Below are positions 19,123 to 28,077 of a DNA stretch of 51,951 nucleotides, one piece after another. This stretch comes from Paracoccaceae bacterium (GTDB taxonomy: Bacteria; Pseudomonadota; Alphaproteobacteria; Rhodobacterales; Rhodobacteraceae): NCBI GenBank assembly GCA_003354145.1, contig PIVL01000003.1:1-51951 (forward strand), written 5' to 3'. The notes under the pieces were generated by a model that worked only from the letters and a program-made list of their open reading frames with translations, was not told the origin of the DNA and searched no databases. The translations under genes were made by a program, and so were the position numbers. Each line of letters opens with the position of its first letter. The stretch's first letter is position 1.

Positions 19123-19126
19123 AAAT

Positions 19127-19429
19127 ATGTCTGGAAAAACTCTTACTCGCATGGACCTTAGCGAAGCGGTATTCCGCGAAGTTGGTCTGTCTCGGAACGA
19201 AAGCGCGCAATTGGTCGAGAGCATGCTTGATCATATGTCCGATGCTTTAGTTGACGGACAACAGGTTAAGATTTCGTCCTTTGGCACCTTTAGCGTGCGC
19301 TCAAAATCTGCCCGTATCGGTCGCAATCCAAAGACCGGAGAAGAGGTACCAATTCAGCCTCGCCGGGTTCTAACTTTCCGGCCATCGCACCTGATGAAAG
19401 ACCGTGTCGCTGCTGGAAACAAAGCGTAA
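19127..19429 (+). CDS. ihfA: Integration host factor subunit alpha
   Basis: A 100-residue DNA-bending protein, partner of IhfB. Family features: [48 protein letters not shown] (the beta-arm with Pro and Arg that inserts into the minor groove) and [13 protein letters not shown]. The start ATG at 19127 follows AGGGG; the upstream open frame adds nothing conserved. The ribosome site sits in a predicted hairpin. It is 12 bases from the merR-like gene downstream. Confidence 0.95.
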   Translation: MSGKTLTRMDLSEAVFREVGLSRNESAQLVESMLDHMSDALVDGQQVKISSFGTFSVRSKSARIGRNPKTGEEVPIQPRRVLTFRPSHLMKDRVAAGNKA

Positions 19430-19441
19430 GGACACGCTCAC

Positions 19442-20224
19442 ATGGCCAAATCTCCTGACGCATTCCGCACGATCAGCGAAGTGGCTGACTGGTTGGGTGT
19501 TCAGGCCCACGTATTGCGATTCTGGGAAAGCAAATTTGCACCTGTAAAACCCGTAAAACGTGCAGGTGGTCGACGTTATTACAGACCTGCGGATATGCTA
19601 TTGTTGGGCGGCATTAAAAAGCTGCTGCACGATGATGGGCTGACCATAAAAGGTGTGCAAAAAATGCTGCGGGAACAAGGCATTGCCCACATCTCGGCTC
19701 TGTCTCAATCCATTGATGAATCCGCAGATTCTATCGAAGTTGAAGTCGAAGAAATCAGTGCAACTGTACTGCAATTCCAGAGCAGCTCTGATTCTGAGCC
19801 GGTTTCAGAGCCCAAAGACATAGATGACGCAGCTACAATGGTTCAGGATGAGGTTCAGGACACGGTCAAAACCGAAATTTCCGCCGAAACTGAACCTCCT
19901 GCAGAGTCAATCGAAGAGGAAGGAACCAGTGAGCCGCAGGAGGTTGCTGACGCTGCCATCCTGCCATCGTTCCTTAGCCGCTCTTCTGACGAAGAAGATG
20001 TTGCGGAACCTTCCAAACCAGCGCCCTTTGCCCCTCAGCCAAACATTCCTCGTGCAGTTGTCGTGGACGCCCCCGACCCGGGCCCGGATGACAGCCAGAA
20101 TTATAGCCCCGGATCACTGGGACAATTGGCTGGTCTGGACTTTCTGACCGCCGAGCAGTCTAAAAAGATCGCCCCGCTGGCCGACGAATTGCGCTCTTGG
20201 CTTGCCCGAGCCGACGCGGTGTAA
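19442..20224 (+). CDS. MerR-family regulator with long acidic tail
   Basis: A 260-residue protein. The N-terminal about 75 residues form a MerR winged helix-turn-helix ([44 protein letters not shown]). The rest is acidic and Ser/Glu/Pro-rich with no Cys-based effector site, and ends in a short conserved helix ([24 protein letters not shown], quoted here in part). The same gene follows ihfA in related genomes as I recall. Targets and signal are unknown. It resembles the MlrA/CarH class in its DNA-binding part only. Confidence 0.82.
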   Translation: MAKSPDAFRTISEVADWLGVQAHVLRFWESKFAPVKPVKRAGGRRYYRPADMLLLGGIKKLLHDDGLTIKGVQKMLREQGIAHISALSQSIDESADSIEVEVEEISATVLQFQSSSDSEPVSEPKDIDDAATMVQDEVQDTVKTEISAETEPPAESIEEEGTSEPQEVADAAILPSFLSRSSDEEDVAEPSKPAPFAPQPNIPRAVVVDAPDPGPDDSQNYSPGSLGQLAGLDFLTAEQSKKIAPLADELRSWLARADAV

Positions 20225-20282
20225 CCGGACGAATGATTCCCTCTTGTCCCCGGCGGCAAAACCGCTATGAACAGCCCATCGT

Positions 20283-20359
20283 CGGGCTATGGCGCAGTCT
20301 GGTAGCGCGTCCGTCTGGGGGACGGAAGGTCGCAGGTTCGAGTCCTGCTAGCCCGACCA
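20283..20359 (+). tRNA. tRNA-Pro (anticodon GGG)
   Basis: 77 bases with all parts: acceptor stem CGGGCTA/TAGCCCG, D arm with GGTAGCGC, anticodon stem TCCGT/ACGGA around loop CTGGGGG (anticodon GGG), T arm with GGTTCGAGTCC, and an encoded CCA end. It begins 58 bases after the merR-like gene and is followed by a terminator. Confidence 0.97.
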
Positions 20360-20367
20360 TTTCAAAC

Positions 20368-20404
20368 ACGTCCCTGCCAATCCCGGCGGTGGACGTTTTT
20401 GTTT
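20368..20404 (+). terminator. Terminator after tRNA-Pro
   Basis: ACGTCC (20368-20373) pairs with GGACGT (20391-20396), with an inner GCC/GGC pairing, followed by TTTTGTTT. It ends just before the dcd ribosome site. Confidence 0.6.
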
Positions 20405-20418
20405 GAGGTCACCGTGCG

Positions 20419-21507
20419 ATGAAAAACACAGGCGTTCTACCGGATCACGCGATCCGCAACCTGATCGAAACCGGCGCCATTTCTGCCGATATCCCCATCG
20501 TAGACGGACAAATCCAGCCAGCGTCTCTTGATCTGCGACTGGGCAACGTTGCTTATCGTGTACGCGCCTCGTTTCTGCCCGGACGCTCGCGTACCATTAC
20601 CGGACGCCTGCAAGACTTTGAAATGCACCAGATTGATCTGGATGGTGGTGCGGTGCTGGAAAAAGGTGCGGTTTATGTGGTTCCTTTGATGGAACGTCTG
20701 AAGTTGCCGAATGGCATGACTGCAGCCGCCAGCGCCAAATCTTCGATTGGGCGGCTTGACCTGCTGACGCGGATCATCACCGATCAGGGCATTGAGTTTG
20801 ACCGCGTACAAGACGGTTATGATGGCCCGCTTTATGTGGAAATCTGCCCCAGATCATTCTCGGTGATCGTGGAACCCGGCCTGATGGTCAACCAGATCAT
20901 TTTCCGCCTGGGAGACACCGCACTGTCAGACGCCGACCTGATGGCTTTGCACAGCGAAACGCCAATTGTATCGGGTGAGGAGGCTACAATTTCCGGCGGT
21001 TTGGGCTTTTCTGTCGATCTAAGCCCTGCTCAGGGCGATCTTGTGGGATATCGGGCCAAACCTCATACGGATGTCATCGATCTGACCAAACTCAACCATT
21101 ATGATCCGGTCGAATTCTGGGAACCGGTCCACAGCTCAAAGGGTTGGATCATCCTGGACCCCGGTGCGTTTTACATTCTGGTTAGTCGCGAAGCCATCAC
21201 CATACCGCCGGCATATGCAGCCGAAATGGCCCCATATCTTGCCATGGTAGGTGAATTTCGTGTGCATTATGCGGGCTTTTTCGATCCAGGATTTGGCTAT
21301 GCTTCGGCTGGCGGGCAAGGCTCGCGTGGTGTGCTTGAAGTGCGCTGTCATGAAGCGCCTTTCGTACTTGAACATGGGCAGATTGTGGGGCGTCTGGTTT
21401 ATGAACATATGACCGATATCCCGACCCAACTATATGGTTCGGGTATCGCGTCTAATTATCAGGGACAGGGCTTAAAGTTGTCAAAACACTTTAGGTCTAC
21501 TAACTAA
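20419..21507 (+). CDS. dcd: 2'-deoxycytidine 5'-triphosphate deaminase, long form
   Basis: Deaminates dCTP to dUTP for dTMP synthesis. 362 residues, about twice the length of E. coli Dcd, as is usual for the alphaproteobacterial form with two dUTPase-like domains. Visible segments: IQPASLDLRLGNVAYRVRAS, AAASAKSSIGRLDLLTRII, EFDRVQDGYDGPLYVEI, and in the second half GWIILDPGAFYILVSREAI and HYAGFFDPGFGYA. It begins after the tRNA terminator and probably has its own promoter near 20400. Confidence 0.93.
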   Translation: MKNTGVLPDHAIRNLIETGAISADIPIVDGQIQPASLDLRLGNVAYRVRASFLPGRSRTITGRLQDFEMHQIDLDGGAVLEKGAVYVVPLMERLKLPNGMTAAASAKSSIGRLDLLTRIITDQGIEFDRVQDGYDGPLYVEICPRSFSVIVEPGLMVNQIIFRLGDTALSDADLMALHSETPIVSGEEATISGGLGFSVDLSPAQGDLVGYRAKPHTDVIDLTKLNHYDPVEFWEPVHSSKGWIILDPGAFYILVSREAITIPPAYAAEMAPYLAMVGEFRVHYAGFFDPGFGYASAGGQGSRGVLEVRCHEAPFVLEHGQIVGRLVYEHMTDIPTQLYGSGIASNYQGQGLKLSKHFRSTN

Positions 21508-21525
21508 TGCGTTGATTTAACAAAT

Positions 21526-21813
21526 TTAAGAACCTTTTGCAGCTCGTCTTTGTTGCCTTGCCTGGCGCACCGCTTGCTTTGCCCGCCGCCGCTCTCGCAC
21601 TTCGGCTTGCGTTGGCTTTCCGTCATTCGCTGGCCGTTGGGTCTGTAAATTCTGTTGAGCCTGCGGCTCTATGTATCCGGTACTTTCCGCAACGTGCCGA
21701 GGCTTTTTTCGCCCCTTTCCGCTCACTGCTTTCATCCCGGTATTGATGCCTGAATTGATCGCTCTTCGCATAATGACGCGAAGAACCATATTCATTATTC
21801 GGTTCATATTCAT
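21526..21813 (-). CDS. Small basic hypothetical protein
   Basis: A 95-residue protein of unknown function: a Met-rich amphipathic start (MNMNRIMNMVLRVIMRRAIN), a Gly/Lys-rich middle and a highly basic C-terminal helix (VRERRRAKQAVRQARQQRR). It looks like the small conserved hypotheticals of Rhodobacterales that begin with this MNRxxNMVxRxxMRR pattern. An AAGG ribosome site lies 8 bases before the chosen ATG. It could bind membrane or nucleic acid. It is convergent with dcd, with an 18-base gap. Confidence 0.6.
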   Translation of the reverse strand: MNMNRIMNMVLRVIMRRAINSGINTGMKAVSGKGRKKPRHVAESTGYIEPQAQQNLQTQRPANDGKPTQAEVRERRRAKQAVRQARQQRRAAKGS

Positions 21814-21989
21814 GCCAAGTACCTTTAACTGCCTGTGCATCCTATATCATGAAATCGCCAATTTATCAGAGCCATTTCCAACTAATTGTATTATTGCAAC
21901 TGACCCGTTTCAGGTCGGATGGTGGTGTCGTTTGACCAGTGCCGCCTATATTCATCCAGAGCAGTTCAAGCGCCGCTACCAAATACGGC

Positions 21990-22643
21990 TTAATCCTCAA
22001 ACAATTCTGGCTGCCCGTCTTTGTTCATATCGTCGTCTTCGTCATTCTCAGTCGCCGGTTCGACCCCCGGCGGAAGGCGGTTTTCCAGCAACCCGGCAGC
22101 GCGCAACTCTTTCAGTCCCGGCAGATCACGGGCACTTTCCAAGCCGAATTGATCAAGAAACTCTGGCGTCACGACAAAGGTTACCGGTCGCCCCGGCGTC
22201 ATTCGGCGACGTCCAAACCGGATCCATTCCATTTCCAACAACTGATCCACCGTGCCGCGTGACACCGATACGCCGCGAATTTCCTCAATCTCGGCGCGTG
22301 TCACCGGCTGGTGATAGGCAATAATCGCCAATGTCTCGATCGCGGCCCGGCTAAGCTTTCGCGTCTCAACCGTTTCTTTTTGCATCAAAAAACCAAGATC
22401 CGCCGCTGTACGAATAGCCCAGGCATCCCCAACCTTAACCACCTGAACACCGCGCCCGTCATAGCGTTTGCGCAGATGTGCCAAGGCCTCGGCAGCGTCA
22501 CAGCCATGCGGCATCCGTGCCTCTAGTTCGCGCACCGTGACCGGCTCGGCGCTGGCAAACAACACCGCTTCGATCATGCGCTCCTGCTCGCCCATGGGTG
22601 GGGCTTCAAACAGGCTTTCTGTATTTGGCTCAGCTTCTTGCAT
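21990..22643 (-). CDS. scpB: Segregation and condensation protein B
   Basis: Subunit of the SMC-ScpAB complex that organises and separates chromosomes. 217 residues of two winged-helix domains: EAVLFASAEPVTVRELEARMP at the start, then SRAAIETLAIIAYHQPVTRAEIEEIRGVSV and LLEMEWIRFGRRRMTPGRPV. The C-terminal 25 residues are acidic. Its ATG overlaps the scpA stop as TGATG, indicating translational coupling and equal synthesis. In many relatives tat genes follow scpB; here the next gene is convergent and unrelated, after a 146-base gap. Confidence 0.95.
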   Translation of the reverse strand: MQEAEPNTESLFEAPPMGEQERMIEAVLFASAEPVTVRELEARMPHGCDAAEALAHLRKRYDGRGVQVVKVGDAWAIRTAADLGFLMQKETVETRKLSRAAIETLAIIAYHQPVTRAEIEEIRGVSVSRGTVDQLLEMEWIRFGRRRMTPGRPVTFVVTPEFLDQFGLESARDLPGLKELRAAGLLENRLPPGVEPATENDEDDDMNKDGQPELFED

Positions 22644-23434
22644 CAGGTAGAACTATCCTTTTTGCGCAACTGGATTGGTGCAAAGCTTTCGGTCTGGCGA
22701 ATATCCAGATGGCCCTCTTTGACCAGTTCAAGCGAGGCCGCAAATGTCGAGGCAGTCGCCGATCGCCGTTTCATCGGGTCACTCGTCCAACCATCGGGCA
22801 AATAGCTGGCCATTTCGGTCCAGCCCCCGCTGAACCCGATCAACCCGCGCATACGGTCAAGGGCCTCCTCCATGGTAAAGATCGAATCTCGATCCATGGT
22901 AAAAGGGCGAAACTCATCCCGGGTGCGGATACGCGCATAGCCCTGCATCAAGTCCAGCAGGGTCGCTGTATAGGTCACTGTTTTGATACGCGTGATGTCC
23001 TCGGCCTGCCCGCGCGCAAAGAAATCACGGCCCAGCCGGTCGCGCGCCATCAGCCGCGCTGCGGCATCGCGCATGGCTTGCAGACGCTCAAGTTGAAACG
23101 CCAAATGCGCGGCCAGTTCTTCGCCAGTTGGCCCTTCCTCGGTTGGATCAGGTGGCAACAACAGGCGCGATTTCAGAAATGCCAACCAGGCGGCCATGAC
23201 CAGATAATCTGCTGCCAGCTCAATTCGCAGCAATTTCGCCTTTTCTACAAAGACCAGATATTGCCGGGCCAGTTCCAACACCGAAATCTTGCGCAGATCC
23301 ACCTTTTGCGTGCGTGACAAAGTCAACAGCACGTCCAGCGGCCCCTCGTACCCGTCGACATCGACGATCAGGGCTTCGGCGGCAAGACGATCCGCTACCG
23401 AAATATTGTCTTCCTGGAAAAGGTTATCCGACAT
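22643..23434 (-). CDS. scpA: Segregation and condensation protein A
   Basis: Kleisin subunit of the SMC-ScpAB condensin. 263 residues. The N-terminal domain contains YEGPLDVLLTLSRTQKVDLR and ISVLELARQYL; the middle is helical (AADYLVMAAWLAFLKSRLLL); the C-terminal winged helix includes ATASTFAASLELVKEGHLDI and QTESFAPIQLR. It overlaps nagZ upstream by 11 bases and scpB downstream by 1 base. Confidence 0.95.
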   Translation of the reverse strand: MSDNLFQEDNISVADRLAAEALIVDVDGYEGPLDVLLTLSRTQKVDLRKISVLELARQYLVFVEKAKLLRIELAADYLVMAAWLAFLKSRLLLPPDPTEEGPTGEELAAHLAFQLERLQAMRDAAARLMARDRLGRDFFARGQAEDITRIKTVTYTATLLDLMQGYARIRTRDEFRPFTMDRDSIFTMEEALDRMRGLIGFSGGWTEMASYLPDGWTSDPMKRRSATASTFAASLELVKEGHLDIRQTESFAPIQLRKKDSST

Positions 23435-24431
23435 AGACCTGCCCCTGCATTAACGCGGAAAGCTCGGCCTCGGCGGCTGTAATGTCAAGCGCCACAGGTG
23501 GTCGCCGTGCCGCAAGAGCAGCCATTGCCCGGGCTTGTGAGGCGTCGCCCATCTCTCCGGCTGCCAGTGCTGCCTCGGTTCGGTCTGCCAGCGTACCATT
23601 GCAATGCAGGACTGCGTCACAGCCCGCTGCAATTGAAGCCCGGCAGACGTCGCCCAATGATCCCCTAAGCGCCTTCATCGAAATGTCATCGGTCATGATA
23701 AACCCGCCAAAGCCGATTTGGTCTCGGATCAGCGCCATCATCGTGTTGGACAGCGTAGCAGGCTGGTCATCCACTGCCTCAAACACCAGATGTGCGGTCA
23801 TGCCCATCGGCAAATCGTTCAACGCCCTGAACGGCGCAAAATCGCTGTTTTCCAGCACGCTCAGATCAACATCCACATGCGGCAGATCGAAATGGCTGTC
23901 TTGCGTAGCGCGCCCATGTCCGGGCATATGTTTGACCACCGGCAACACGCCACCATCCAGCAGCCCATCTGCCACCGCCCGGCCCAGACGCGTCACCGTT
24001 TCAACGTCACTGCCATAGCACCGATTGCGCAGAAACGGGTGGGTTGCTGCAGTTGCGACATCCAGAACCGGTGAGCAATTGCTGTCGATGCCCAGCGATC
24101 TAAGTTCATCCGCGATCAAACGATAGCGTAAATACATCGCCCTCTCGCCGCCATTCCCTGCGCGTGTCACATGGTCCAGCGGCGCCAGCCACTCTCGCCC
24201 TAAAGGCGCCCGGATGCGTTGCACCCTGCCGCCTTCCTGATCCAGCGTGATCGGGGCATCGCGTCCCACAGCTTCGCGGAAATCATCGCAAAGGGCGCGC
24301 ACCTGATCGGCAGTGTCGATGTTGCGGGCAAATAGGATAAAGCCAAACGGATCCACGTCACGATACAGCGCCTTTTCCCCGGCGCTTAGGCGCAGCCCGT
24401 CCGAGCCAAGGATACAGGCGCCAAAATTCAC
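23424..24431 (-). CDS. nagZ: Beta-N-acetylhexosaminidase NagZ
   Basis: Glycoside hydrolase family 3 enzyme that removes GlcNAc from anhydro-muropeptides in the cytosol, feeding the same recycling pathway as anmK. The KHMPGHGRATQDSH loop with catalytic His and the nucleophile in FIMTDDISMKA are intact; QEGGRVQRIR is also typical. I choose a GTG start at 24431-24429 because it forms a GTGA overlap with the stop of the SPOR gene and gives the family N-terminus (NFGACILG). An ATG at 24452 is possible. Confidence 0.92.
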   Translation of the reverse strand: MNFGACILGSDGLRLSAGEKALYRDVDPFGFILFARNIDTADQVRALCDDFREAVGRDAPITLDQEGGRVQRIRAPLGREWLAPLDHVTRAGNGGERAMYLRYRLIADELRSLGIDSNCSPVLDVATAATHPFLRNRCYGSDVETVTRLGRAVADGLLDGGVLPVVKHMPGHGRATQDSHFDLPHVDVDLSVLENSDFAPFRALNDLPMGMTAHLVFEAVDDQPATLSNTMMALIRDQIGFGGFIMTDDISMKALRGSLGDVCRASIAAGCDAVLHCNGTLADRTEAALAAGEMGDASQARAMAALAARRPPVALDITAAEAELSALMQGQVYVG

Positions 24432-25513
24432 CTTGTGGTTACCGGGATGCAATCGGCGTTTTCCGCCACCAATGCCGAGCAGAACCGCCGCGCATCACTG
24501 ATGTCCTCAAACCCCATGGCGCGCAAACGGTAAAACACCCGCCCACCGCTGCTGGCTTTTTGAATAACGCGGGATTTTCCGTCAAGGTAGTCACCGAATT
24601 TCACATTCATTTGATCCCATGCAGCCCGTGCAATATCAGCACTGTCATAGGCCCCCAATTGCGCCAGCCGTGTCCCCGCTGGCAGACTGTCGGCATCTAT
24701 GTCTTCAGGCATCGCCGCAGCAATGGCAGCAGCCACAGCCGCGTTTGTGGCGTCTGCGACATCAGACGAAACTTCTAGCCGGACAGGACGCAATTGCGGG
24801 CGCAGGGACTTTTTCGGACCCGGCCCGGTGACGACAGCGGCAACGATGTTTGGCGCAATTGCGGGTGTTTCCAGAACCGCCGACACGCGAATTGCCTGTA
24901 GCGGAACATTCGGGTTCAGCGGCTCAGGCTGCACGATTTGGCCGGTGTTTTCGGTTTCAGTGGTCCCGGAGAGCGGCTCAATCCCAGCTGTCAGTTCATT
25001 CACCAAAGCCTCAACCGAGCCCGCCTGTAAGGCAGCAACGGCTTCGTCGCTTGCAACTTTCGCCTCGTCATCCTCGATTACCGGTTTTCCATTTACGTAA
25101 ACTGGCTGGGGTTCGGGTTCGACCTTCTCGACTTCGGCGGTTTCGATCTTGCCCATTGGCGCATCTTCGTCCGCGAGCGAAACCGGACGTGGCGCCAACA
25201 TCAACCGATCAGCGGGTGCCGCCGCTGTGCCATGTGCAGCAATCGTATTTACCGAAAGCCCCTGATGGTCGGCCTGCTGCCCGCCGGGGTTTTCTGGTTG
25301 CACCCGCATCGGACCTTCGATCGCGCGCACCACCGGGACACCGCTGACATCACGCACCATCAGCTTATAGCCCCAGACGCCAACCCCAATCAAAAGGCCC
25401 ACAGACACCAACGTGCCTAAAATATTTGCCATTCCGCCAACAAAAGACTTACCCGATACTTCAGGTTCTACACCCTGTGCAGCCACGTGATCCGTGTACT
25501 CAATATCTGCCAT
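24428..25513 (-). CDS. SPOR-domain membrane protein
   Basis: A 361-residue inner-membrane protein: a short cytoplasmic start, one membrane helix (about residues 28-52, ILGTLVSVGLLIGVGVWGYKL), a long Pro/Ala/Glu-rich periplasmic spacer and a C-terminal SPOR domain (about residues 285-361: GTRLAQLGAYDSADIARAAW, RVFYRLRAMGF). SPOR domains bind denuded glycan strands at the division site. The position between argS and nagZ is conserved in alphaproteobacteria; a role in cell-wall remodelling at division is inferred. Confidence 0.9.
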   Translation of the reverse strand: MADIEYTDHVAAQGVEPEVSGKSFVGGMANILGTLVSVGLLIGVGVWGYKLMVRDVSGVPVVRAIEGPMRVQPENPGGQQADHQGLSVNTIAAHGTAAAPADRLMLAPRPVSLADEDAPMGKIETAEVEKVEPEPQPVYVNGKPVIEDDEAKVASDEAVAALQAGSVEALVNELTAGIEPLSGTTETENTGQIVQPEPLNPNVPLQAIRVSAVLETPAIAPNIVAAVVTGPGPKKSLRPQLRPVRLEVSSDVADATNAAVAAAIAAAMPEDIDADSLPAGTRLAQLGAYDSADIARAAWDQMNVKFGDYLDGKSRVIQKASSGGRVFYRLRAMGFEDISDARRFCSALVAENADCIPVTTR

Positions 25514-25599
25514 TTCGCCTCACTGCCCGTTTTATGCGGATTATGCCGCATGTCGGGTTTCTTATAAATCTGCCTCAACCGGCGGATCGGGCGATTTTG

Positions 25600-27345
25600 T
25601 TACCGCATCTCTTGCACCGGTGTGACACCGAGAATACCAAGACCTGCGGAAATAACAACGGAAACGGCCCGCGCGAGTGCAATTTTTGCCTGACTTGTCG
25701 CGGCGTCCCCGTCTTGGATGAACCGTAACTGGGTCAATTCGTTGCCACGGTTCCACAAAGCGTGGAATTCACCGGCCAATTCATACAGGTAAAACGCGAC
25801 CCGATGCGGCTCGTTCGTACGGGCAGCAGTTTCCACCAGACGTGGCCATTCCGCCAGCTTTTTGATCACTGTCAGTTCGGCCTCGTGGTTTAGCAAAGCC
25901 AGATCGGCACTGCCCAAAACGACGTCGTCCGACGCAATCCCGGCATCTGCTGCTTTACGCAGAACACTCATCACCCGCGCATGGGCGTATTGCACATAAA
26001 ACACCGGGTTTTCGCGGGACTGTTCAAGCACCTTGTCAAAATCAAAATCCAGCTTCGCGTCGTTCTTTCGGGTCAGCATGACAAACCGGGTCACATCCGG
26101 ACCGACCAGATCAACCACATCGCGCAGACTGACGAAATCGCCCGAGCGTTTGGACATCTTAAACGGCTGCCCGTCCTTATACAGTCGCACCAATTGGCAC
26201 AGCTTTATGTCCAGCGGCACCTTGCCCTCAGACAGCGCCGAAACCGCGGCCTTCATCCGCTTGACATAGCCACCATGATCAGCTCCAAGCACATCAATTA
26301 AGGCATCAAAGCCTCTGGAAACCTTATCAAAATGATAGGCAACATCAGGTGCAAAATAGGTCCAGTTGCCATCCGACTTTTTGACCGGACGGTCCACATC
26401 GTCGCCGTGTTCGGTGGATTTGAACAGTGTCTGTTCGCGTGGCTCCCAGTCATCAGGCTCTTTGCCTTTGGGGGGGGGCAGAACGCCTTCATAGATCAGA
26501 CCTTTGCTGTCCAGATCTGCCAGCGCTGCCTCGATCAGGCCAGTGCCATACAGTGATTTTTCGCTGAAAAACACGTCCATTTTGACGCCCAGGGCCAACA
26601 GGTCTGCGCGGATCAGGTCCATCATCGCATCAGTAGATGTTTCACGAAGCTCTGCCAGCCAGACGCTTTCCGACTGCCCAACCCAAATGTCGCCTTTGGC
26701 TTTGGCCACGGCCTCTCCTACCTCAATCAGATAGTCGCCGGGATACGTGCCCTCCTCAAATGCCACATCTTGGCCAAGCGCTTCAAGATACCGCAAATAC
26801 ACCGACCGGGCAAGCGTATCGACCTGCCCGCCACCGTCATTGATATAGTATTCCCGTGTCACGTCGTGGCCGGAATAATCCAGCAAGCTCGCCAATGCGT
26901 CGCCAAACACAGCGCCGCGTGTGTGGCCCACATGCAGCGGACCAGTTGGGTTGGCGCTGACGTATTCGACGTTCACTTTCTGGCCATTACCCATGTCAGA
27001 GCGACCATAATCGGTACCTGACGCAAGAATCGTTGCAAGAACACTCTGCCAGACGCCGGCATCCAGACGCAGATTCAGGAATCCCGGCCCGGCCACCTCG
27101 GCGCTGACAACGCGCGGATCATTGGCCAGTTTAACAGCCAAAACCTCGGCGATGTCGCGTGGCTTCATCTTTGCGGGTTTTGCCAGCACCATCGCGGCAT
27201 TGGTCGCCATATCGCCATGTGCTGCATCGCGCGGCGGTTCTACTGTGACATTTGCCATGTTCAGCCCATCCGGCAACGCCCCATCGGCGACCAGATCGGT
27301 CAGTGAGTCCAGCACAAGTGTGCGAATGTCAGCAAACAGGTTCAT
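25600..27345 (-). CDS. argS: Arginyl-tRNA synthetase
   Basis: Class I synthetase charging tRNA-Arg. 581 residues. The N-terminal Add-1 domain is followed by the HIGH-type motif in [20 protein letters not shown] and the KMSKS-type loop [11 protein letters not shown]. The DALR anticodon-binding domain forms the C-terminal third and ends [13 protein letters not shown]. The ATG at 27345 follows AAAGGACG at good spacing and is preferred to the in-frame ATG at 27384. It heads the argS-SPOR-nagZ-scpA-scpB run. Confidence 0.97.
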   Translation of the reverse strand: MNLFADIRTLVLDSLTDLVADGALPDGLNMANVTVEPPRDAAHGDMATNAAMVLAKPAKMKPRDIAEVLAVKLANDPRVVSAEVAGPGFLNLRLDAGVWQSVLATILASGTDYGRSDMGNGQKVNVEYVSANPTGPLHVGHTRGAVFGDALASLLDYSGHDVTREYYINDGGGQVDTLARSVYLRYLEALGQDVAFEEGTYPGDYLIEVGEAVAKAKGDIWVGQSESVWLAELRETSTDAMMDLIRADLLALGVKMDVFFSEKSLYGTGLIEAALADLDSKGLIYEGVLPPPKGKEPDDWEPREQTLFKSTEHGDDVDRPVKKSDGNWTYFAPDVAYHFDKVSRGFDALIDVLGADHGGYVKRMKAAVSALSEGKVPLDIKLCQLVRLYKDGQPFKMSKRSGDFVSLRDVVDLVGPDVTRFVMLTRKNDAKLDFDFDKVLEQSRENPVFYVQYAHARVMSVLRKAADAGIASDDVVLGSADLALLNHEAELTVIKKLAEWPRLVETAARTNEPHRVAFYLYELAGEFHALWNRGNELTQLRFIQDGDAATSQAKIALARAVSVVISAGLGILGVTPVQEMR

Positions 27346-27617
27346 TTCAACGTCCTTTTGTTTCCTGCGCGGTGTATCATCCATGCGCGGCGGGTCAACT
27401 GATCGCCGTGTTGATTTGCATTCGCACCTTATAGTGATACTATCAGATCAGACACGGAGATTTTATGTCCTGATAAGACCGGGTCGGCGTGGTGCCGCCC
27501 CTTACAAACCTGAACAGATAAGTCTGACAGCCGCGAGGCGTCAGCCCTGAAGGATTGCTTGCCACTTTATAGCTATTTCCCAACTTATTGGGATCACAAA
27601 GAAAGACGTGTCTGACA

Positions 27618-28046
27618 ATGATCAGAAAGTACAAAGAACAAGATACCGAAGCCATAATTTCAGTTTGGCGAAGTGCCAGTGCTGTAGCCCATCCATTTCT
27701 TAGCCAAGGCTTTATGGATCAGGGGGAGCAAGACATTCGCAATATCTATCTGAAATTTGCCGAAACCTGGGTGACAATTATCGACGGTCAGGTTGTTGGC
27801 TTCATAGCCATGGCTGAGGACGAAATTGGAGGCTTATTCCTGCATCCCGATTTCCACGGTCAGGGACTGGGCCGCGACATGGTCGATTTGGTGCGCAATA
27901 TCAAATCAAATCTGCGGGTCGAAGTGTTTGAAAAGAACACCATAGGGCGGCGATTCTATGCTGCTTACGGTTTTCAGGGAACTGAAACCTATGTGCATGA
28001 CGCTTCCGGCGAAATGGTCATAAAACTGGACTATTTACCCAAATAG
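27618..28046 (+). CDS. GNAT-family N-acetyltransferase
   Basis: A 142-residue single GNAT domain. The N-terminus is MIRKYKEQDTEAIISVWRSA, with a central acceptor strand (IGGLFLHPDFHGQGLGRDMV) that includes the acetyl-CoA loop QGLGRDM, then LRVEVFEKNTIGRRFYAAYGF. It resembles small-molecule acetyltransferases of the YjaB type. The substrate is unknown. It stands alone between divergent argS and convergent dgt. Confidence 0.85.
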   Translation: MIRKYKEQDTEAIISVWRSASAVAHPFLSQGFMDQGEQDIRNIYLKFAETWVTIIDGQVVGFIAMAEDEIGGLFLHPDFHGQGLGRDMVDLVRNIKSNLRVEVFEKNTIGRRFYAAYGFQGTETYVHDASGEMVIKLDYLPK

Positions 28047-28051
28047 TCTGG

Positions 28052-28077
28052 CAGGCACGCGTTTCGGCGCGTGCCTG
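28052..28077. terminator. Perfect 10-bp hairpin between convergent GNAT and dgt genes
   Basis: CAGGCACGCG and CGCGTGCCTG form a perfect 10-bp stem with a 6-base loop, placed between the two stop codons and touching that of dgt. T-tracts are weak on both sides, so it probably serves as a shared 3'-end structure or weak bidirectional terminator. Confidence 0.6.
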
